Notes: a model not told the origin generated them from the letters alone. DNA of 64,000 nucleotides from Caldicellulosiruptoraceae bacterium PP1 (GCA_041320695.1 JBGGOQ010000001.1:62001-126000), one strand, 5' to 3'; positions 26,014 through 35,600 are shown, counted from the stretch's first letter. Made by a program: numbers and translations.

Positions 26014-27091
26014 TTAATATTTGTTTTAATTCATCAAGTGATATCTCGTGTTTTAAACTATTAACATTTTTCGAAGCTATTGCACGACTTGAGTAAAAAT
26101 CTATTTCATCTTCAGTTAATTTAGGCTTTACATTAGGATAAAACATTGAGACATAATTATTGAAATCCTCAATATATTTAAAATCAAGATATTTTAAAAC
26201 CTCATTTACATCATTAGGAATATATTTTGACTCAAGATACAGAAAATTTGATAATAAAATAGCGTTAGCCCTTCCATGAGGTATACCATGAAAATATGTA
26301 TAATTGTATCCTAAAGGATGAACAACTAACGTTCCAGTGTGAGCAATAACAATACCTCCAATAAGGGAAATATAAGCTAAATTTTCAAGGGTGCTCATAT
26401 TAATTCTCTTATTAATTAAATGCTCTTTTATTTCAGAATATAATAAAAGACCTTTGGAAGCAAAGTTATATATTAAAGTATTATTTCTGTTCGATAAAAA
26501 TCCTTCAATTATATGAGACAATGCATCAAAAGAGGTGTCAACAAGTATTTCATAAGGTAGAGTTTCTAAATATTTATAATCAATAAATGCAAATTTAGAG
26601 AAAATAAGTTCTGATGAAAAGCTCTTTTTATTTTGGATATTATGCAATGTTAAAATTGAGTATTGTGTTACCTCACTTCCTGTTCCACATGTTGTTGGAA
26701 CTGATATTATTGGTAAACATTTTTCTATTTTTCCTTCAAATAAAAAACTGCTATTTTTATCACTATTTGCAGCTAAAACAGCTATTGCTTTGGCTGCATC
26801 TAAAGGGGACCCACCACCTATCCCAATTACAAAATCAGCCTTATTTTCAATTGCCATTCGGCTTACATGCTCTATTTGTTCGGTTGAAGGATTTTGTTCT
26901 ATTGAACTATATATATAATAATCTATTTGATTTTTTTTAAGAGCTGTTATAACGTCATTTATTGCGTTGTTTTTGAAAGAAGAAGGAGATGTCACAATAA
27001 ATGCCTTTTTACCAAGTTTGAAATATTGGTGATTTTCTGATATACAATTTAGACCAAAGAATATCTTTGTAGGCATAAAATATGTATACAA
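26009..27091 (-). CDS. Iron-containing alcohol dehydrogenase family protein
   Basis: A 360-residue NAD(P)-dependent group III alcohol dehydrogenase. The cofactor motif GIGGGSPLDAAKA is near residue 92. Metal ligands are the Asp in TSFDALSHIIEG and the His residues in ALSHII, HPLGY and HGIPHGRANA. The substrate (alcohol, aldehyde or other) cannot be told. It starts at TTG with AAGGAG eight bases upstream and is divergent from the four-cysteine miniprotein. The position agrees with a fermentative metabolism. Confidence 0.9.
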   Translation of the reverse strand: MYTYFMPTKIFFGLNCISENHQYFKLGKKAFIVTSPSSFKNNAINDVITALKKNQIDYYIYSSIEQNPSTEQIEHVSRMAIENKADFVIGIGGGSPLDAAKAIAVLAANSDKNSSFLFEGKIEKCLPIISVPTTCGTGSEVTQYSILTLHNIQNKKSFSSELIFSKFAFIDYKYLETLPYEILVDTSFDALSHIIEGFLSNRNNTLIYNFASKGLLLYSEIKEHLINKRINMSTLENLAYISLIGGIVIAHTGTLVVHPLGYNYTYFHGIPHGRANAILLSNFLYLESKYIPNDVNEVLKYLDFKYIEDFNNYVSMFYPNVKPKLTEDEIDFYSSRAIASKNVNSLKHEISLDELKQILK

Positions 27092-27209
27092 ATTAAATTC
27101 TCCTTTCGCTTTTCTATATGATAATTATATCACTATTAAATAGATATGTATAATTTATTAATAAAGATAAAAAATAAAAATAGTTATGATTATATTTGGA
27201 GGTAACAAA

Positions 27210-27383
27210 ATGGGTGCATCAAAAGAACAAATGAGAGCTGTTGCTAAACTTTGTCCAGAGTTTAATAGCGGTGGTTATGCTCATAGAGGAAATCCATCTT
27301 GTGAAGTTTGTGTTCACTGGGATGGGAAGAAATGTACAATTAATTATTTTGATAATGTATTAACAAGTATGGATCAAACTTAA
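27210..27383 (+). CDS. Four-cysteine miniprotein
   Basis: A 57-residue protein that is clearly translated: it has a strong SD (GGAGGT) five bases before ATG 27210. Cysteines are at positions 15, 31, 34 and 42 (LCPEF, CEVC, KKCTIN), with a histidine at 25 and another at 36. The spacing suggests a zinc or iron-sulfur site. I recall similar short clostridial hypothetical proteins but no assigned function. It is divergent from the iron alcohol dehydrogenase and directly upstream of the glycerol-3-phosphate operon promoter. Confidence 0.8.
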   Translation: MGASKEQMRAVAKLCPEFNSGGYAHRGNPSCEVCVHWDGKKCTINYFDNVLTSMDQT

Positions 27384-27394
27384 TTTATAAAAAC

Positions 27395-27422
27395 TTGATT
27401 TTTTCAATTTATTTAATATAAT
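27395..27422 (+). promoter_or_regulatory. Promoter of the glycerol-3-phosphate operon
   Basis: TTGATT (27395-27400) and TATAAT (27417-27422) have a 16-base spacer. The expected start near 27429 gives a leader that runs straight into the terminator at 27449. Confidence 0.7.
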
Positions 27423-27448
27423 AATATTGTAGGGCAAGAGAAATTGAG

Positions 27449-27487
27449 AGCCTGCAGATAGAAAGGTCTATTTGCAGGCTTTTTTAT
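27449..27487 (+). terminator. Leader terminator, probable GlpP antitermination site
   Basis: A 13-bp stem (27449-27461 with 27468-27480, one G-U pair) is followed by TTTTTTATTTT. It lies about 20 bases into the predicted transcript and about 25 bases before the glpA-like start, so it should block the operon unless antiterminated. The GlpP gene at the far end of the operon is the obvious regulator. It may also end transcription of the miniprotein gene. Confidence 0.82.
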
Positions 27488-27511
27488 TTTACTAAAAGGT
27501 GGTAATGATGG

Positions 27512-28945
27512 ATGCTATTAGATGTTGTAATTATTGGTGGCGGAGTAATAGGCAATTCGCTATTAAGAGAACTTTCAAAATATGACCTAAATATTTGTTT
27601 GGTAGAAAGAAAATATGACGTTGCTGAAGGTGCATCAAAAGCAAATTCAGCAATTGTTCATGCTGGATTTGATCCCAAAGAAGGTAGTAATAAAGCAAAG
27701 TTTAATTATTTAGGAAACAGATTATTTAAGGATATTTGTGAAGAATTAGATGTTGAATATAAAATGGTAGGATCATTGGTTCTTGCATTTACAGACCATG
27801 AAGTATCTATTTTAGAAAAACTTATGGAACAAGGGAAGAAAAATGGTGTTGAAGGATTAGAAATAAAAGATAAAGATTGGGTTTTACAAAAAGAACCAAA
27901 TTTAAATAAAGAAATCAAAAAGGCATTATATGCACCTTTTTCAGGAATTACTTGTCCATATAAGCTAACCATTGCATTATTTGAAAATGCTATTCAAAAT
28001 GGTGCACAAGTAATTTTTGGATTTGATGTCATTAATATTACTAAAACTAATGACCAGTTTTATATTACTTCAAAAGATGGTAGAACTTTAAGAAGTAAAA
28101 TTGTAGTAAATTGTGCTGGGTTGTATTCAGATTTTATAAACAACTTAGTTAATGAAGAAAAAATTGAGATACATCCAAGAAAAGGTGAGTACTATATTCT
28201 TGATAAAAGACAATATGGACTTGTTAATAGTGTAATATTCCAAGTGCCAACAGAAAAAGGGAAAGGTATATTGGTTTCTCCGACAGTTGATGGAAATATA
28301 CTAATCGGTCCAAACTCAAATTATGTTGAAGACAAAGAAGATACTTCAACAACTAAACATGGGCTAAAAGAGGTTTTAGAACATGCTAAATTATCTGTTC
28401 CTAATATTAACTTAAAAGATGTAATAACAATTTTTGCAGGTAATAGAGCAACCCCAAATACGCATGATTTTATAATTGGTGAGTCAAAATCAACATCTGG
28501 ATTTTTTAATGCTGCAGGGATTGAATCTCCAGGCTTAACTTCATCTTATGCTATTGCAACATATCTTTCAAATTTGATTGTTGAAAAGCTAAAAGCCAAA
28601 AATAATGAAAAGTTTAATCCAATAAGAAAAGATATTGAAAAAATATCTACAATGGATTATGAAAAGATAGATGAATTGATAAAGAAAAATAAAAGTTTTG
28701 GGAAGATTGTATGTAGATGTGAACAGGTAAGTGAATATGAAATAATCGAAGCAATAAATCGCGGAGCTACTAATATAGATGCTATTAAAAGAAGAACAAG
28801 AGCAGGTATGGGAAGATGTCAAGGTGGATTCTGTTCTCCCAAAATAATAGACATTTTATCAAATAAACTAAACATACCCAAAGAAGAGGTTACAAAGTTT
28901 GGAGGAAATTCAAAAATTCTTTACAAGAGTCGAATGGAGGATTAG
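27512..28945 (+). CDS. FAD-dependent oxidoreductase, anaerobic glycerol-3-phosphate dehydrogenase-like (GlpA-type)
   Basis: A 477-residue flavoprotein of the DAO family. The FAD motif GGGVIGNSLLRELS is near residue 9, and residues 40-370 form the substrate domain (SKANSAIVHAGFDPKEGS, then FAGNRATPN). The last ~90 residues are a BFD-like [2Fe-2S] domain with four cysteines (IVCRCEQ and GRCQGGFC). This is the GlpA-like part of a three-protein module found in Clostridia and Thermotoga with an NAD-type disulfide-like oxidoreductase and DUF1667. It probably oxidises glycerol-3-phosphate. SD AAAGGTGG; preceded by the leader terminator. Confidence 0.88.
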   Translation: MLLDVVIIGGGVIGNSLLRELSKYDLNICLVERKYDVAEGASKANSAIVHAGFDPKEGSNKAKFNYLGNRLFKDICEELDVEYKMVGSLVLAFTDHEVSILEKLMEQGKKNGVEGLEIKDKDWVLQKEPNLNKEIKKALYAPFSGITCPYKLTIALFENAIQNGAQVIFGFDVINITKTNDQFYITSKDGRTLRSKIVVNCAGLYSDFINNLVNEEKIEIHPRKGEYYILDKRQYGLVNSVIFQVPTEKGKGILVSPTVDGNILIGPNSNYVEDKEDTSTTKHGLKEVLEHAKLSVPNINLKDVITIFAGNRATPNTHDFIIGESKSTSGFFNAAGIESPGLTSSYAIATYLSNLIVEKLKAKNNEKFNPIRKDIEKISTMDYEKIDELIKKNKSFGKIVCRCEQVSEYEIIEAINRGATNIDAIKRRTRAGMGRCQGGFCSPKIIDILSNKLNIPKEEVTKFGGNSKILYKSRMED

Positions 28946-28950
28946 CTTAA

Positions 28951-30210
28951 ATGAAAGAATTATTTTATGATGTTGTAGTAATTGGTGGTGGTCCTGCAGG
29001 ATTAGCTGCTGCTATATCAAGTTATGATGCCAATAATAATTTAAAAGTAGCATTAATTGAAAGAGATTCATATTTAGGTGGCATATTAAATCAATGCATT
29101 CATAATGGGTTTGGACTACATTATTTTAAAGAGGAATTAACAGGGCCTGAATATGCAGAAAGGTTTATAAATGAAATAAATATAAGAAACATAGATATAT
29201 ATTTAAATACCTTTGTAGTTAATATGAATGCTGAAAAAAAGCTAACCTGTATTAATCAAGATGGAATACTGAAAATTAATGCAAAATCAATTATCCTTTC
29301 AATGGGTTGCCGTGAAAGAACAAGAGGAGCAATTCAAATACCTGGATCTAGACCTGCAGGGATTTTTACGGCTGGAACTGCTCAAAGGCTTATTAATATT
29401 GAGGGTTATTTAGTTGGGAAAAAAGCAATAATTATTGGTTCTGGTGATATAGGGCTTATTATGGCAAGAAGGCTTACGTTTGAAAGTGTAAAAGTAGAAT
29501 GTGTTGTAGAGATTATGCCTTATTCAACAGGACTTAAAAGAAATATAGTTCAATGTTTAGAAGATTTTAATATACCACTTTTATTATCTCATACAGTTAC
29601 ACAAATTCATGGAAAAGAAAGGGTAGAAGGAGTTACAATTGCAAAAGTTGATGAAAAATTCAATATTATTGAAGGAACTGAGAAATATATTGAATGTGAT
29701 ACAGTTTTACTTTCTGTCGGATTGATACCAGAAAATGAATTATCAAGAAATGCAAATATATTAATTGATGAAATAACTCAAGGACCTGTTGTTGACAATA
29801 CACTATCAACTAATATTGAAGGAATCTTTGCATGCGGAAATGTACTTCATGTTCACGATTTAGTAGATAATGCAACAAAGGAGGCTCAAACAGCAGGTTA
29901 TTATGCTGCATTATATGCAACCCAGCAAATAAATTACAATAATAATTTTATAAATATTAATCTAAAACATGGTATAAGATATGTTGTACCCCAAAGAATT
30001 AACTTAGATTATTTAGATGATATAAAACTATCTTTTAGAGTAACAAAACCGATGAATAATACTAATATTTATGTTGATATTGATAATAAAAGAATTAATT
30101 CAATTAAAAAACAGTTTGTAACACCAGGAGAAATGGAAAGCATAATTATAAATAAAGAGCATTTATCAAATTTAAACATTAATTCAAAAATTGAAATTGG
30201 CATTGAATAA
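28951..30210 (+). CDS. NAD(P)/FAD-dependent oxidoreductase, partner of the GlpA-like protein
   Basis: A 419-residue pyridine nucleotide-disulfide oxidoreductase-like protein. FAD binding is GGGPAGLAAAISSYD near residue 13 and NAD binding is IIIGSGDIGLIMARRL near residue 153. Other features are NQCIHNGFGLHYF near residue 49 and SMGCRERTRGA near residue 120. A single cysteine rather than a CxxxxC pair argues against disulfide reductase activity. It starts five bases after the GlpA-like stop and probably transfers electrons between that protein and NAD+. Confidence 0.88.
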   Translation: MKELFYDVVVIGGGPAGLAAAISSYDANNNLKVALIERDSYLGGILNQCIHNGFGLHYFKEELTGPEYAERFINEINIRNIDIYLNTFVVNMNAEKKLTCINQDGILKINAKSIILSMGCRERTRGAIQIPGSRPAGIFTAGTAQRLINIEGYLVGKKAIIIGSGDIGLIMARRLTFESVKVECVVEIMPYSTGLKRNIVQCLEDFNIPLLLSHTVTQIHGKERVEGVTIAKVDEKFNIIEGTEKYIECDTVLLSVGLIPENELSRNANILIDEITQGPVVDNTLSTNIEGIFACGNVLHVHDLVDNATKEAQTAGYYAALYATQQINYNNNFININLKHGIRYVVPQRINLDYLDDIKLSFRVTKPMNNTNIYVDIDNKRINSIKKQFVTPGEMESIIINKEHLSNLNINSKIEIGIE

Positions 30211-30236
30211 TAAAAACACTGGAGGCAAAGAATGAT

Positions 30237-30596
30237 ATGGAGAAATCTATTACATGTATCTCATGTCCGATGGGATGTATAATAAATTATAAAAAAGAAA
30301 ATGATAATAATATTACTTTTAGTGGATATAAATGTAAAAGAGGATTAGAATACGCAAAACAAGAATTAACAAGTCCTAAAAGAATTGTTACTACGACCAT
30401 TAAATTAAATAATGCTTCTTTACCTTTTTTACCTGTAAAAACTGATAAACCAATTCCAAAAGATAAAATAGATGATGTACTAAATATTTTAAGAGATTAT
30501 AAATGCTTTGCTCCTATTAAAGCAGGTGATATAGTAATTGAAAATATATTAAATACAGGTGCGAATATAGTAGCAACGAGAAGTATTAACAACTAA
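30237..30596 (+). CDS. DUF1667 cysteine-rich protein of the glycerol-3-phosphate module
   Basis: A 119-residue small protein with an N-terminal cysteine motif CISCPMGC near residue 7 and another cysteine in GYKCKRG, giving four cysteines that could hold an iron-sulfur cluster. The rest (LPFLPVKTDKPIPKDKI) is characteristic of DUF1667. It always accompanies the preceding two flavoproteins in related genomes and is probably an electron-transfer or assembly component. SD GGAGGC. It ends one base from the end of glpP on the other strand. Confidence 0.88.
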   Translation: MEKSITCISCPMGCIINYKKENDNNITFSGYKCKRGLEYAKQELTSPKRIVTTTIKLNNASLPFLPVKTDKPIPKDKIDDVLNILRDYKCFAPIKAGDIVIENILNTGANIVATRSINN

Positions 30597-30597
30597 T

Positions 30598-31161
30598 CTA
30601 AATATCTAATAAATTTAATTTACTTGTTGAAATTGCAATAGCACCTGATTTTAAAGCATTAATAACTTCTTCTTTTGTATTTATCATTCCTCCCGCAATA
30701 ATTGGAATAGGTATTCTATTATTTATTAAACTTATTGCTTTTGGTATTACTCCAGGTAATACTTCAATAAAATCAGGTTGAGAATTATTTGTTATTTTAA
30801 TTCCTGATTCAATTGAGAGTGAGTCCAGGAGGAAAATTCGATGTATAGTTAAAAGACCTATTTCCTTAGCGAATGAAATTAGATTATTTTTTGTTGAGAT
30901 TATACCATCAACTCCAATATTTTTTAAGTATAATATACCTATATCATCCTTACCAAGACCTTCAATTAAATCAATATGAACAAAGCATAATTTATCATGC
31001 TTTTTGATTAAATTTATTTCATTATTTATGGATAAAATATTAGAGTGAAGTAAAAAAATAAATTTACAATTTGAATTTATTGCTAAATTAAGCGAATCAT
31101 TATTTCTAACTGCAGGAATAATAGGGTTTTGTATCAAAATATCAATTAATATATTTTTCAA
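30598..31161 (-). CDS. glpP: Glycerol-3-phosphate-responsive antiterminator GlpP
   Basis: A 187-residue RNA-binding regulator with a TIM-barrel-like fold, expected length. Motifs include NPIIPAVRNNDSL near the start, FVHIDLIEGLGKDD, DGIISTKNN, FIEVLPGVIPK and PIIAGGMI. In Bacillus, GlpP with glycerol-3-phosphate antiterminates glp leader terminators. Here it lies tail-to-tail with the operon that has such a terminator. I chose TTG 31161 (five bases after GGTGA; begins MKNILIDIL like other GlpP) over TTG 31173. Confidence 0.93.
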   Translation of the reverse strand: MKNILIDILIQNPIIPAVRNNDSLNLAINSNCKFIFLLHSNILSINNEINLIKKHDKLCFVHIDLIEGLGKDDIGILYLKNIGVDGIISTKNNLISFAKEIGLLTIHRIFLLDSLSIESGIKITNNSQPDFIEVLPGVIPKAISLINNRIPIPIIAGGMINTKEEVINALKSGAIAISTSKLNLLDI

Positions 31162-31200
31162 TCTTATCACCAACCTTTTTTGCTTTTATTATAACCCATG

Positions 31201-31229
31201 TTGATAGAGTATTGAAAGAAGTATATAAT
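31201..31229 (+). promoter_or_regulatory. Promoter of the lon gene
   Basis: TTGATA (31201-31206) and TATAAT (31224-31229) have a 17-base spacer. The leader is about 30 bases long. I found no complete CtsR or CIRCE element. Confidence 0.75.
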
Positions 31230-31266
31230 AATTTTTGTCAAAAATGAGTAGTCGGAGGCCGATTAG

Positions 31267-33588
31267 ATGAGAAAACAAAAAAAGAGAAAAATACCACTTA
31301 TACCTCTTAGAGGATTAGTTATATTTCCATATATGATGCTTCATTTTGATGTTGGTCGTGAAATTTCTATTAAAGCATTAGAAGAAGCTATGAATAACGA
31401 TCAAATGATTCTTTTAACTGCTCAGAAAGATCCTAAAAATGAGGATCCGATAGAAGAAGATATATATGAATATGGAACAGTATCAAAAATAAAACAAATG
31501 TTGAAACTACCTAATGAAGCAATTAGAGTGCTTGTAGAAGGTGTTTCAAGAGCAAAAATAACAAAATTTGAAAATTCTGATCCTTACTTTTTAGTTGAAA
31601 TAGAGGAATATCCTGATAAAGAGGTAAAAGAACTAGATACTGAATTAGAAGCTTTAACACGTAATTTAATAAATGCATTTGAAGATTATGCAAGAATCAC
31701 AAATAAAATACCTCCTGAAGCAATAGTTTCAGTAACAACAATAAATGATCCAGGACAATTGGCAGATGTTGTTGCTGCAAATATTATTGTGAAGCTTGAG
31801 GACAAGCAACTTATACTAGAGCAAACAAATATTAAGGAAAGACTTACAAAACTATATGAAATTATAATGAAAGAAAAAGAAATAATTGAGATAGAAAAGA
31901 AAATCTCTGTTAAAGTTAAAAAACAGCTTGATAAAATGCAAAAAGAGTATTATCTCAGGGAACAATTAAAGGCTATACAAAGCGAATTAGGTGAAAAAGA
32001 AGGAACATTTGCTGAAGCACAAGAATATAGAGAGGCAATTTTAAAACTTAATTTGACTGAAGAATCGTTCCAAAAAGTTATGAAAGAAATTGATAGATTA
32101 GAAAGACTACCATATGCTTCTCCAGAAGTTGGTATTATTCGAACTTATCTTGATTGGATAATTGAATTACCTTGGAATAATAAAAGTGATGAAAAAATTG
32201 ATATAAATTACGCTAAAAAGATATTAGATCAAGATCATTATGGTCTTACTAAAGTTAAAGAAAGAATTCTTGAATATTTAGCAGTAAGAAAGCTTAAAAA
32301 TGATTTAAAAGGTCCAATACTATGTTTGGTTGGACCTCCTGGAGTAGGTAAAACATCAATAGCAAAATCAATTGCAAAGGCATTAAACAGAAACTATGTC
32401 AGAATGTCCCTTGGTGGAGTTAGAGATGAAGCTGAAATAAGAGGTCATAGAAAGACATATGTTGGTGCTATGCCAGGACGAATTATTTATTCACTAAAAC
32501 AGGCAAAAACAAAAAACCCATTAATTTTGCTAGATGAGATTGATAAATTAGCACATGACTTTAGAGGTGATCCTGCATCTGCATTACTTGAGGTACTTGA
32601 TGCAGAGCAAAATTATGCATTTAGGGATCATTATCTTGAGATACCATTTGATTTATCAGAAGTATTATTTATTACTACTGCAAATACACTCGAGACCATC
32701 CCAAGACCATTACTCGATAGGCTAGAGGTTATTGAAATTACTGGATATACAGAGGAAGAAAAACTACAAATAGCTTTAAAATATCTATTACCTAAACAAA
32801 TTGAAGCAAACGGCCTTACAAAAAATCAAATAAGATATGAACAAGAAGCAATTCGTGATATAATTAATTATTATACAAAGGAATCTGGTGTTAGAAATTT
32901 AGAAAGAGAAATTGCAAGACTTTGTAGAAGGGTTGCCAAAGAAATACTTGAAGAAAATAAAAAGCAAGTTAGAATTACCAAAAATAACCTTGAAAAGTAC
33001 CTTGGTATAAAAAAATATAGGCATGATGAAGCTTTAAATGAAGATAGAGTTGGAATTGCTACTGGTCTTGCATGGACACCATATGGTGGTGAAACATTAG
33101 CTGTCGAAGTGTTAACTATGCCTGGAAATGGTAAACTAGAACTAACAGGCCAGCTTGGTGATGTTATGAAAGAATCGGCAAAAGCAGCTATAAGCTATAT
33201 AAGGGCAAAGGCAACTCAATTAGGGATAAATGAAAATTTCTACAAAGAACTTGATATTCATATTCACGTTCCTGAGGGTGCAATACCAAAAGATGGCCCT
33301 TCTGCTGGTGTAACAATGGTTACAGCAATGGTTTCAGCTTTAACACAAAAACCTGTTAGGCATGATATTGCAATGACAGGTGAAATAACTTTAAGGGGTA
33401 AGGTTCTTCCTATTGGCGGTGTAAAGGAAAAAGTATTAGCAGCAAAAAGAATTGGGATTGAAAATGTGATATTACCTCAGGAGAATAAAAAGGATTTAGC
33501 TGAATTAGAAGATTATATCAAGAAAAGCATGAATTTTATATTAGTTTCATCTATTGATGAAGTAATAAAATCGGCAATTAGGGATTAA
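31267..33588 (+). CDS. lon: ATP-dependent protease Lon
   Basis: A hexameric cytoplasmic AAA+ serine protease of 773 residues, the typical LonA size. The substrate-binding LON domain spans ~1-195, starting [16 protein letters not shown] coiled region precedes the AAA+ module (Walker [13 protein letters not shown] near 356, Walker [10 protein letters not shown]). The C-terminal S16 protease domain has the catalytic Ser in [11 protein letters not shown] and Lys in [17 protein letters not shown]. It is followed by engB, the usual order in Firmicutes. Confidence 0.97.
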   Translation: MRKQKKRKIPLIPLRGLVIFPYMMLHFDVGREISIKALEEAMNNDQMILLTAQKDPKNEDPIEEDIYEYGTVSKIKQMLKLPNEAIRVLVEGVSRAKITKFENSDPYFLVEIEEYPDKEVKELDTELEALTRNLINAFEDYARITNKIPPEAIVSVTTINDPGQLADVVAANIIVKLEDKQLILEQTNIKERLTKLYEIIMKEKEIIEIEKKISVKVKKQLDKMQKEYYLREQLKAIQSELGEKEGTFAEAQEYREAILKLNLTEESFQKVMKEIDRLERLPYASPEVGIIRTYLDWIIELPWNNKSDEKIDINYAKKILDQDHYGLTKVKERILEYLAVRKLKNDLKGPILCLVGPPGVGKTSIAKSIAKALNRNYVRMSLGGVRDEAEIRGHRKTYVGAMPGRIIYSLKQAKTKNPLILLDEIDKLAHDFRGDPASALLEVLDAEQNYAFRDHYLEIPFDLSEVLFITTANTLETIPRPLLDRLEVIEITGYTEEEKLQIALKYLLPKQIEANGLTKNQIRYEQEAIRDIINYYTKESGVRNLEREIARLCRRVAKEILEENKKQVRITKNNLEKYLGIKKYRHDEALNEDRVGIATGLAWTPYGGETLAVEVLTMPGNGKLELTGQLGDVMKESAKAAISYIRAKATQLGINENFYKELDIHIHVPEGAIPKDGPSAGVTMVTAMVSALTQKPVRHDIAMTGEITLRGKVLPIGGVKEKVLAAKRIGIENVILPQENKKDLAELEDYIKKSMNFILVSSIDEVIKSAIRD

Positions 33589-33604
33589 TTTGGGGGGAAA
33601 TGTA

Positions 33605-34210
33605 TTGAAAATTCACCTTGAAAATACTTGTTTTGAAAAGGTGGCCTTCAAAAGAGAGGATTATCCTGCAAAAGACCTACCAGAGGTTTGCATCTGTGGT
33701 AGGTCTAATGTAGGCAAATCCTCTTTTATTAATGCAACTTTTAAAAATAATATTGCAAAAGTTGGATCAACACCTGGTAAAACAAGGTCTATTGTTTTTT
33801 TTAATGTTGATAATATTTTTAGAATAGTCGATTTACCTGGATATGGATACGCAAAAGTATCAAAAGAAGAAAAAATAAAATGGAGAAAGATGATTGAGGA
33901 TTATTTAAATAATAGACAACAGCTTAAGCTTGGTATTTTAATAATAGATATTCGAGTAGGTCCTACTGAAGATGATATGTTAATGTTTAGTTTTTTAGAA
34001 TCCAAAGAAATTCCAATAATGATTGTTGCCAATAAATGTGATAAATTATCTAACAATAAGCTAGCTGTTCAAAGAAAAGTAATTTCAGAGAAGTTAGGAA
34101 TAAGTCCTGAGTATATATTTTTTGTTTCATCTAAAAACAAATTAGGTATTAAAGATGTTCAAAAATCATTAATTGATTTTTTTATAAATGAAATATTAGG
34201 TGAGAAATAA
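33605..34210 (+). CDS. engB: Ribosome biogenesis GTPase EngB (YsxC/YihA)
   Basis: A 201-residue GTPase needed for 50S assembly. G1 is GRSNVGKSS near residue 33, G2 is the Thr in PGKTRS, G3 is DLPGYG and G4 is NKCDK. I chose TTG 33605 with GGGGGG eight bases upstream; the TTG at 33590 lies in that SD region. It follows lon by 16 bases and overlaps the next gene by one base. Confidence 0.95.
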   Translation: MKIHLENTCFEKVAFKREDYPAKDLPEVCICGRSNVGKSSFINATFKNNIAKVGSTPGKTRSIVFFNVDNIFRIVDLPGYGYAKVSKEEKIKWRKMIEDYLNNRQQLKLGILIIDIRVGPTEDDMLMFSFLESKEIPIMIVANKCDKLSNNKLAVQRKVISEKLGISPEYIFFVSSKNKLGIKDVQKSLIDFFINEILGEK

Positions 34211-34623
34211 TGAATTATGCACTAGTGTCTGCTTGCTTACTTGGGTTACAAACAAGGTATGATTTAAAAATAATACAAAATCAAAGCATTTTGGAATTAA
34301 TGAACCAATATATATTAATTCCTGTTTGTCCAGAACAATTAGGAGGGCTTCCAACTCCTAGAGAAAAATCAGAAATTTTAAAAGATAAAGTTATAACTAT
34401 GACAAATAAAGATGTAACAACATATTTTATAAGAGGTGCCAATGAAACTTTAAAAGTTGCAAAATTATATAATGCTAGTGTTGCTTTTCTAAAATCTAAA
34501 AGCCCTTCATGCGGTTATGGCATGATTTATGATGGAACATTTACAAATAGATTAATTAATGGACATGGAATTACTGCAAGATTATTATTTGAAAATGGAA
34601 TTAAAATTATATCAGTAGATTAG
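34210..34623 (+). CDS. DUF523 domain protein
   Basis: A 137-residue conserved protein of unknown function. The DUF523 hallmarks are visible: SACLLGLQTRYD at the start, PVCPEQLGGLPTPR near residue 38 and KSKSPSCGYGMIYDG near residue 97, followed by GHGITARLLFENGI. The conserved cysteines could be catalytic or metal-binding. ATG overlaps the engB stop (TAATG), so it is co-translated with lon-engB. Confidence 0.88.
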   Translation: MNYALVSACLLGLQTRYDLKIIQNQSILELMNQYILIPVCPEQLGGLPTPREKSEILKDKVITMTNKDVTTYFIRGANETLKVAKLYNASVAFLKSKSPSCGYGMIYDGTFTNRLINGHGITARLLFENGIKIISVD

Positions 34624-34647
34624 ATTAATTTTATAAGGGGACAAGAA

Positions 34648-35505
34648 ATGAGATTTAAAGAGATTATAAAATATGATGACTTAAAAAAGGTTCTTGATAA
34701 TTTTTCTATTGTTACTGGCATCTCAACAAATTTTTTAACAGCAGAGAATGAATGGATTGAAAATGAAAAGAAAGGAACTTGTGAATTTTGCAAGATAATG
34801 AAGCAAAACTATAATGGAGGAATGGCTTGTAGAAATTCTGATATACAAGGATCAATGTGTGCTCAGCAGAAAAAGGATATTCATATATATAAATGTCATA
34901 TGGGACTTACAGAAGTAACTATTCCTTTGTTTTTTAATAATATTTTTATTGGGACATTATTTATTGGGCAAATATTAGATAGAGAACCTACACCTGATAT
35001 GTGGGATAAAATTGAAATATTAGTTTCATCTGAACCTATTGATATCAGTAAATTGAAAGATGCTTTTTTTAAGATAACGTATATATCAGAAGAAAAACTT
35101 ATGTATGTTATTGAAATGTTAAACATTGTGGCTAAGTATATTATTGATTCTGAAATGATAAGAATATCGTCTTTATCAACAATTAAGAAGGTAGAAGAAT
35201 ATATTAAAAATAACTATATGAATAATATAACTCTTGAAGATATAGCAAATTTGGTTTATCTTTCACCTACATATTTAAGCTACCTTTTTAAAAAACAGAC
35301 AGGTATTACATTTAAAGAATATTTAATTGGACAAAGATTAAAAAAAGCACAAGAGCTGATGGATAATACTGATTATTCAATTGGAGAGATTTCAAAACTT
35401 GTTGGTATTGATGATCAGAATTATTTTAGCAGATTATTTAAAGCAAAATATGGTATATCACCATTAAATTATAAAAAAATAAAACAAAATTTAGATGGTT
35501 ATTAA
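34648..35505 (+). CDS. PocR-domain AraC-family transcriptional regulator
   Basis: A 285-residue regulator. The N-terminal ~155 residues are a PocR-type sensory domain with conserved cysteines (TCEFCKIMKQ, GMACRNSD, YKCHMGLTEVTIP). The last ~100 residues are an AraC DNA-binding domain (ITLEDIANLVYLSPTYLSYLFKK, then GEISKLVGIDDQNYFSRLFK and the ending YGISPLNYKK). PocR domains typically sense small carbon compounds such as diols. It lies immediately upstream of galT-galK-galE in the same direction, so it may regulate galactose use. The SD is AAGGGG. Confidence 0.87.
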   Translation: MRFKEIIKYDDLKKVLDNFSIVTGISTNFLTAENEWIENEKKGTCEFCKIMKQNYNGGMACRNSDIQGSMCAQQKKDIHIYKCHMGLTEVTIPLFFNNIFIGTLFIGQILDREPTPDMWDKIEILVSSEPIDISKLKDAFFKITYISEEKLMYVIEMLNIVAKYIIDSEMIRISSLSTIKKVEEYIKNNYMNNITLEDIANLVYLSPTYLSYLFKKQTGITFKEYLIGQRLKKAQELMDNTDYSIGEISKLVGIDDQNYFSRLFKAKYGISPLNYKKIKQNLDGY

Positions 35506-35527
35506 ATAAATGCTAATATAAAAAAAG

Positions 35528-35558
35528 AAAGTGCATAGTACATGCACTTTTTTTTTAA
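35528..35558 (+). terminator. Terminator before galT
   Basis: AAAGTGCAT (35528-35536) pairs with ATGCACTTT (35542-35550) and is followed by eight or more T. It ends the lon-engB-DUF523-regulator unit. Confidence 0.88.
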
Positions 35559-35600
35559 TAAAATAAACTTATCTAAAGTTTTTAAAAGAGGTGATTTTTT

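Noticed and set aside
31230-31266. CtsR-type heat-shock operator before lon
   Set aside because: Only one half-site-like GTCAAAAA is present; the tandem heptad needed for CtsR is missing.
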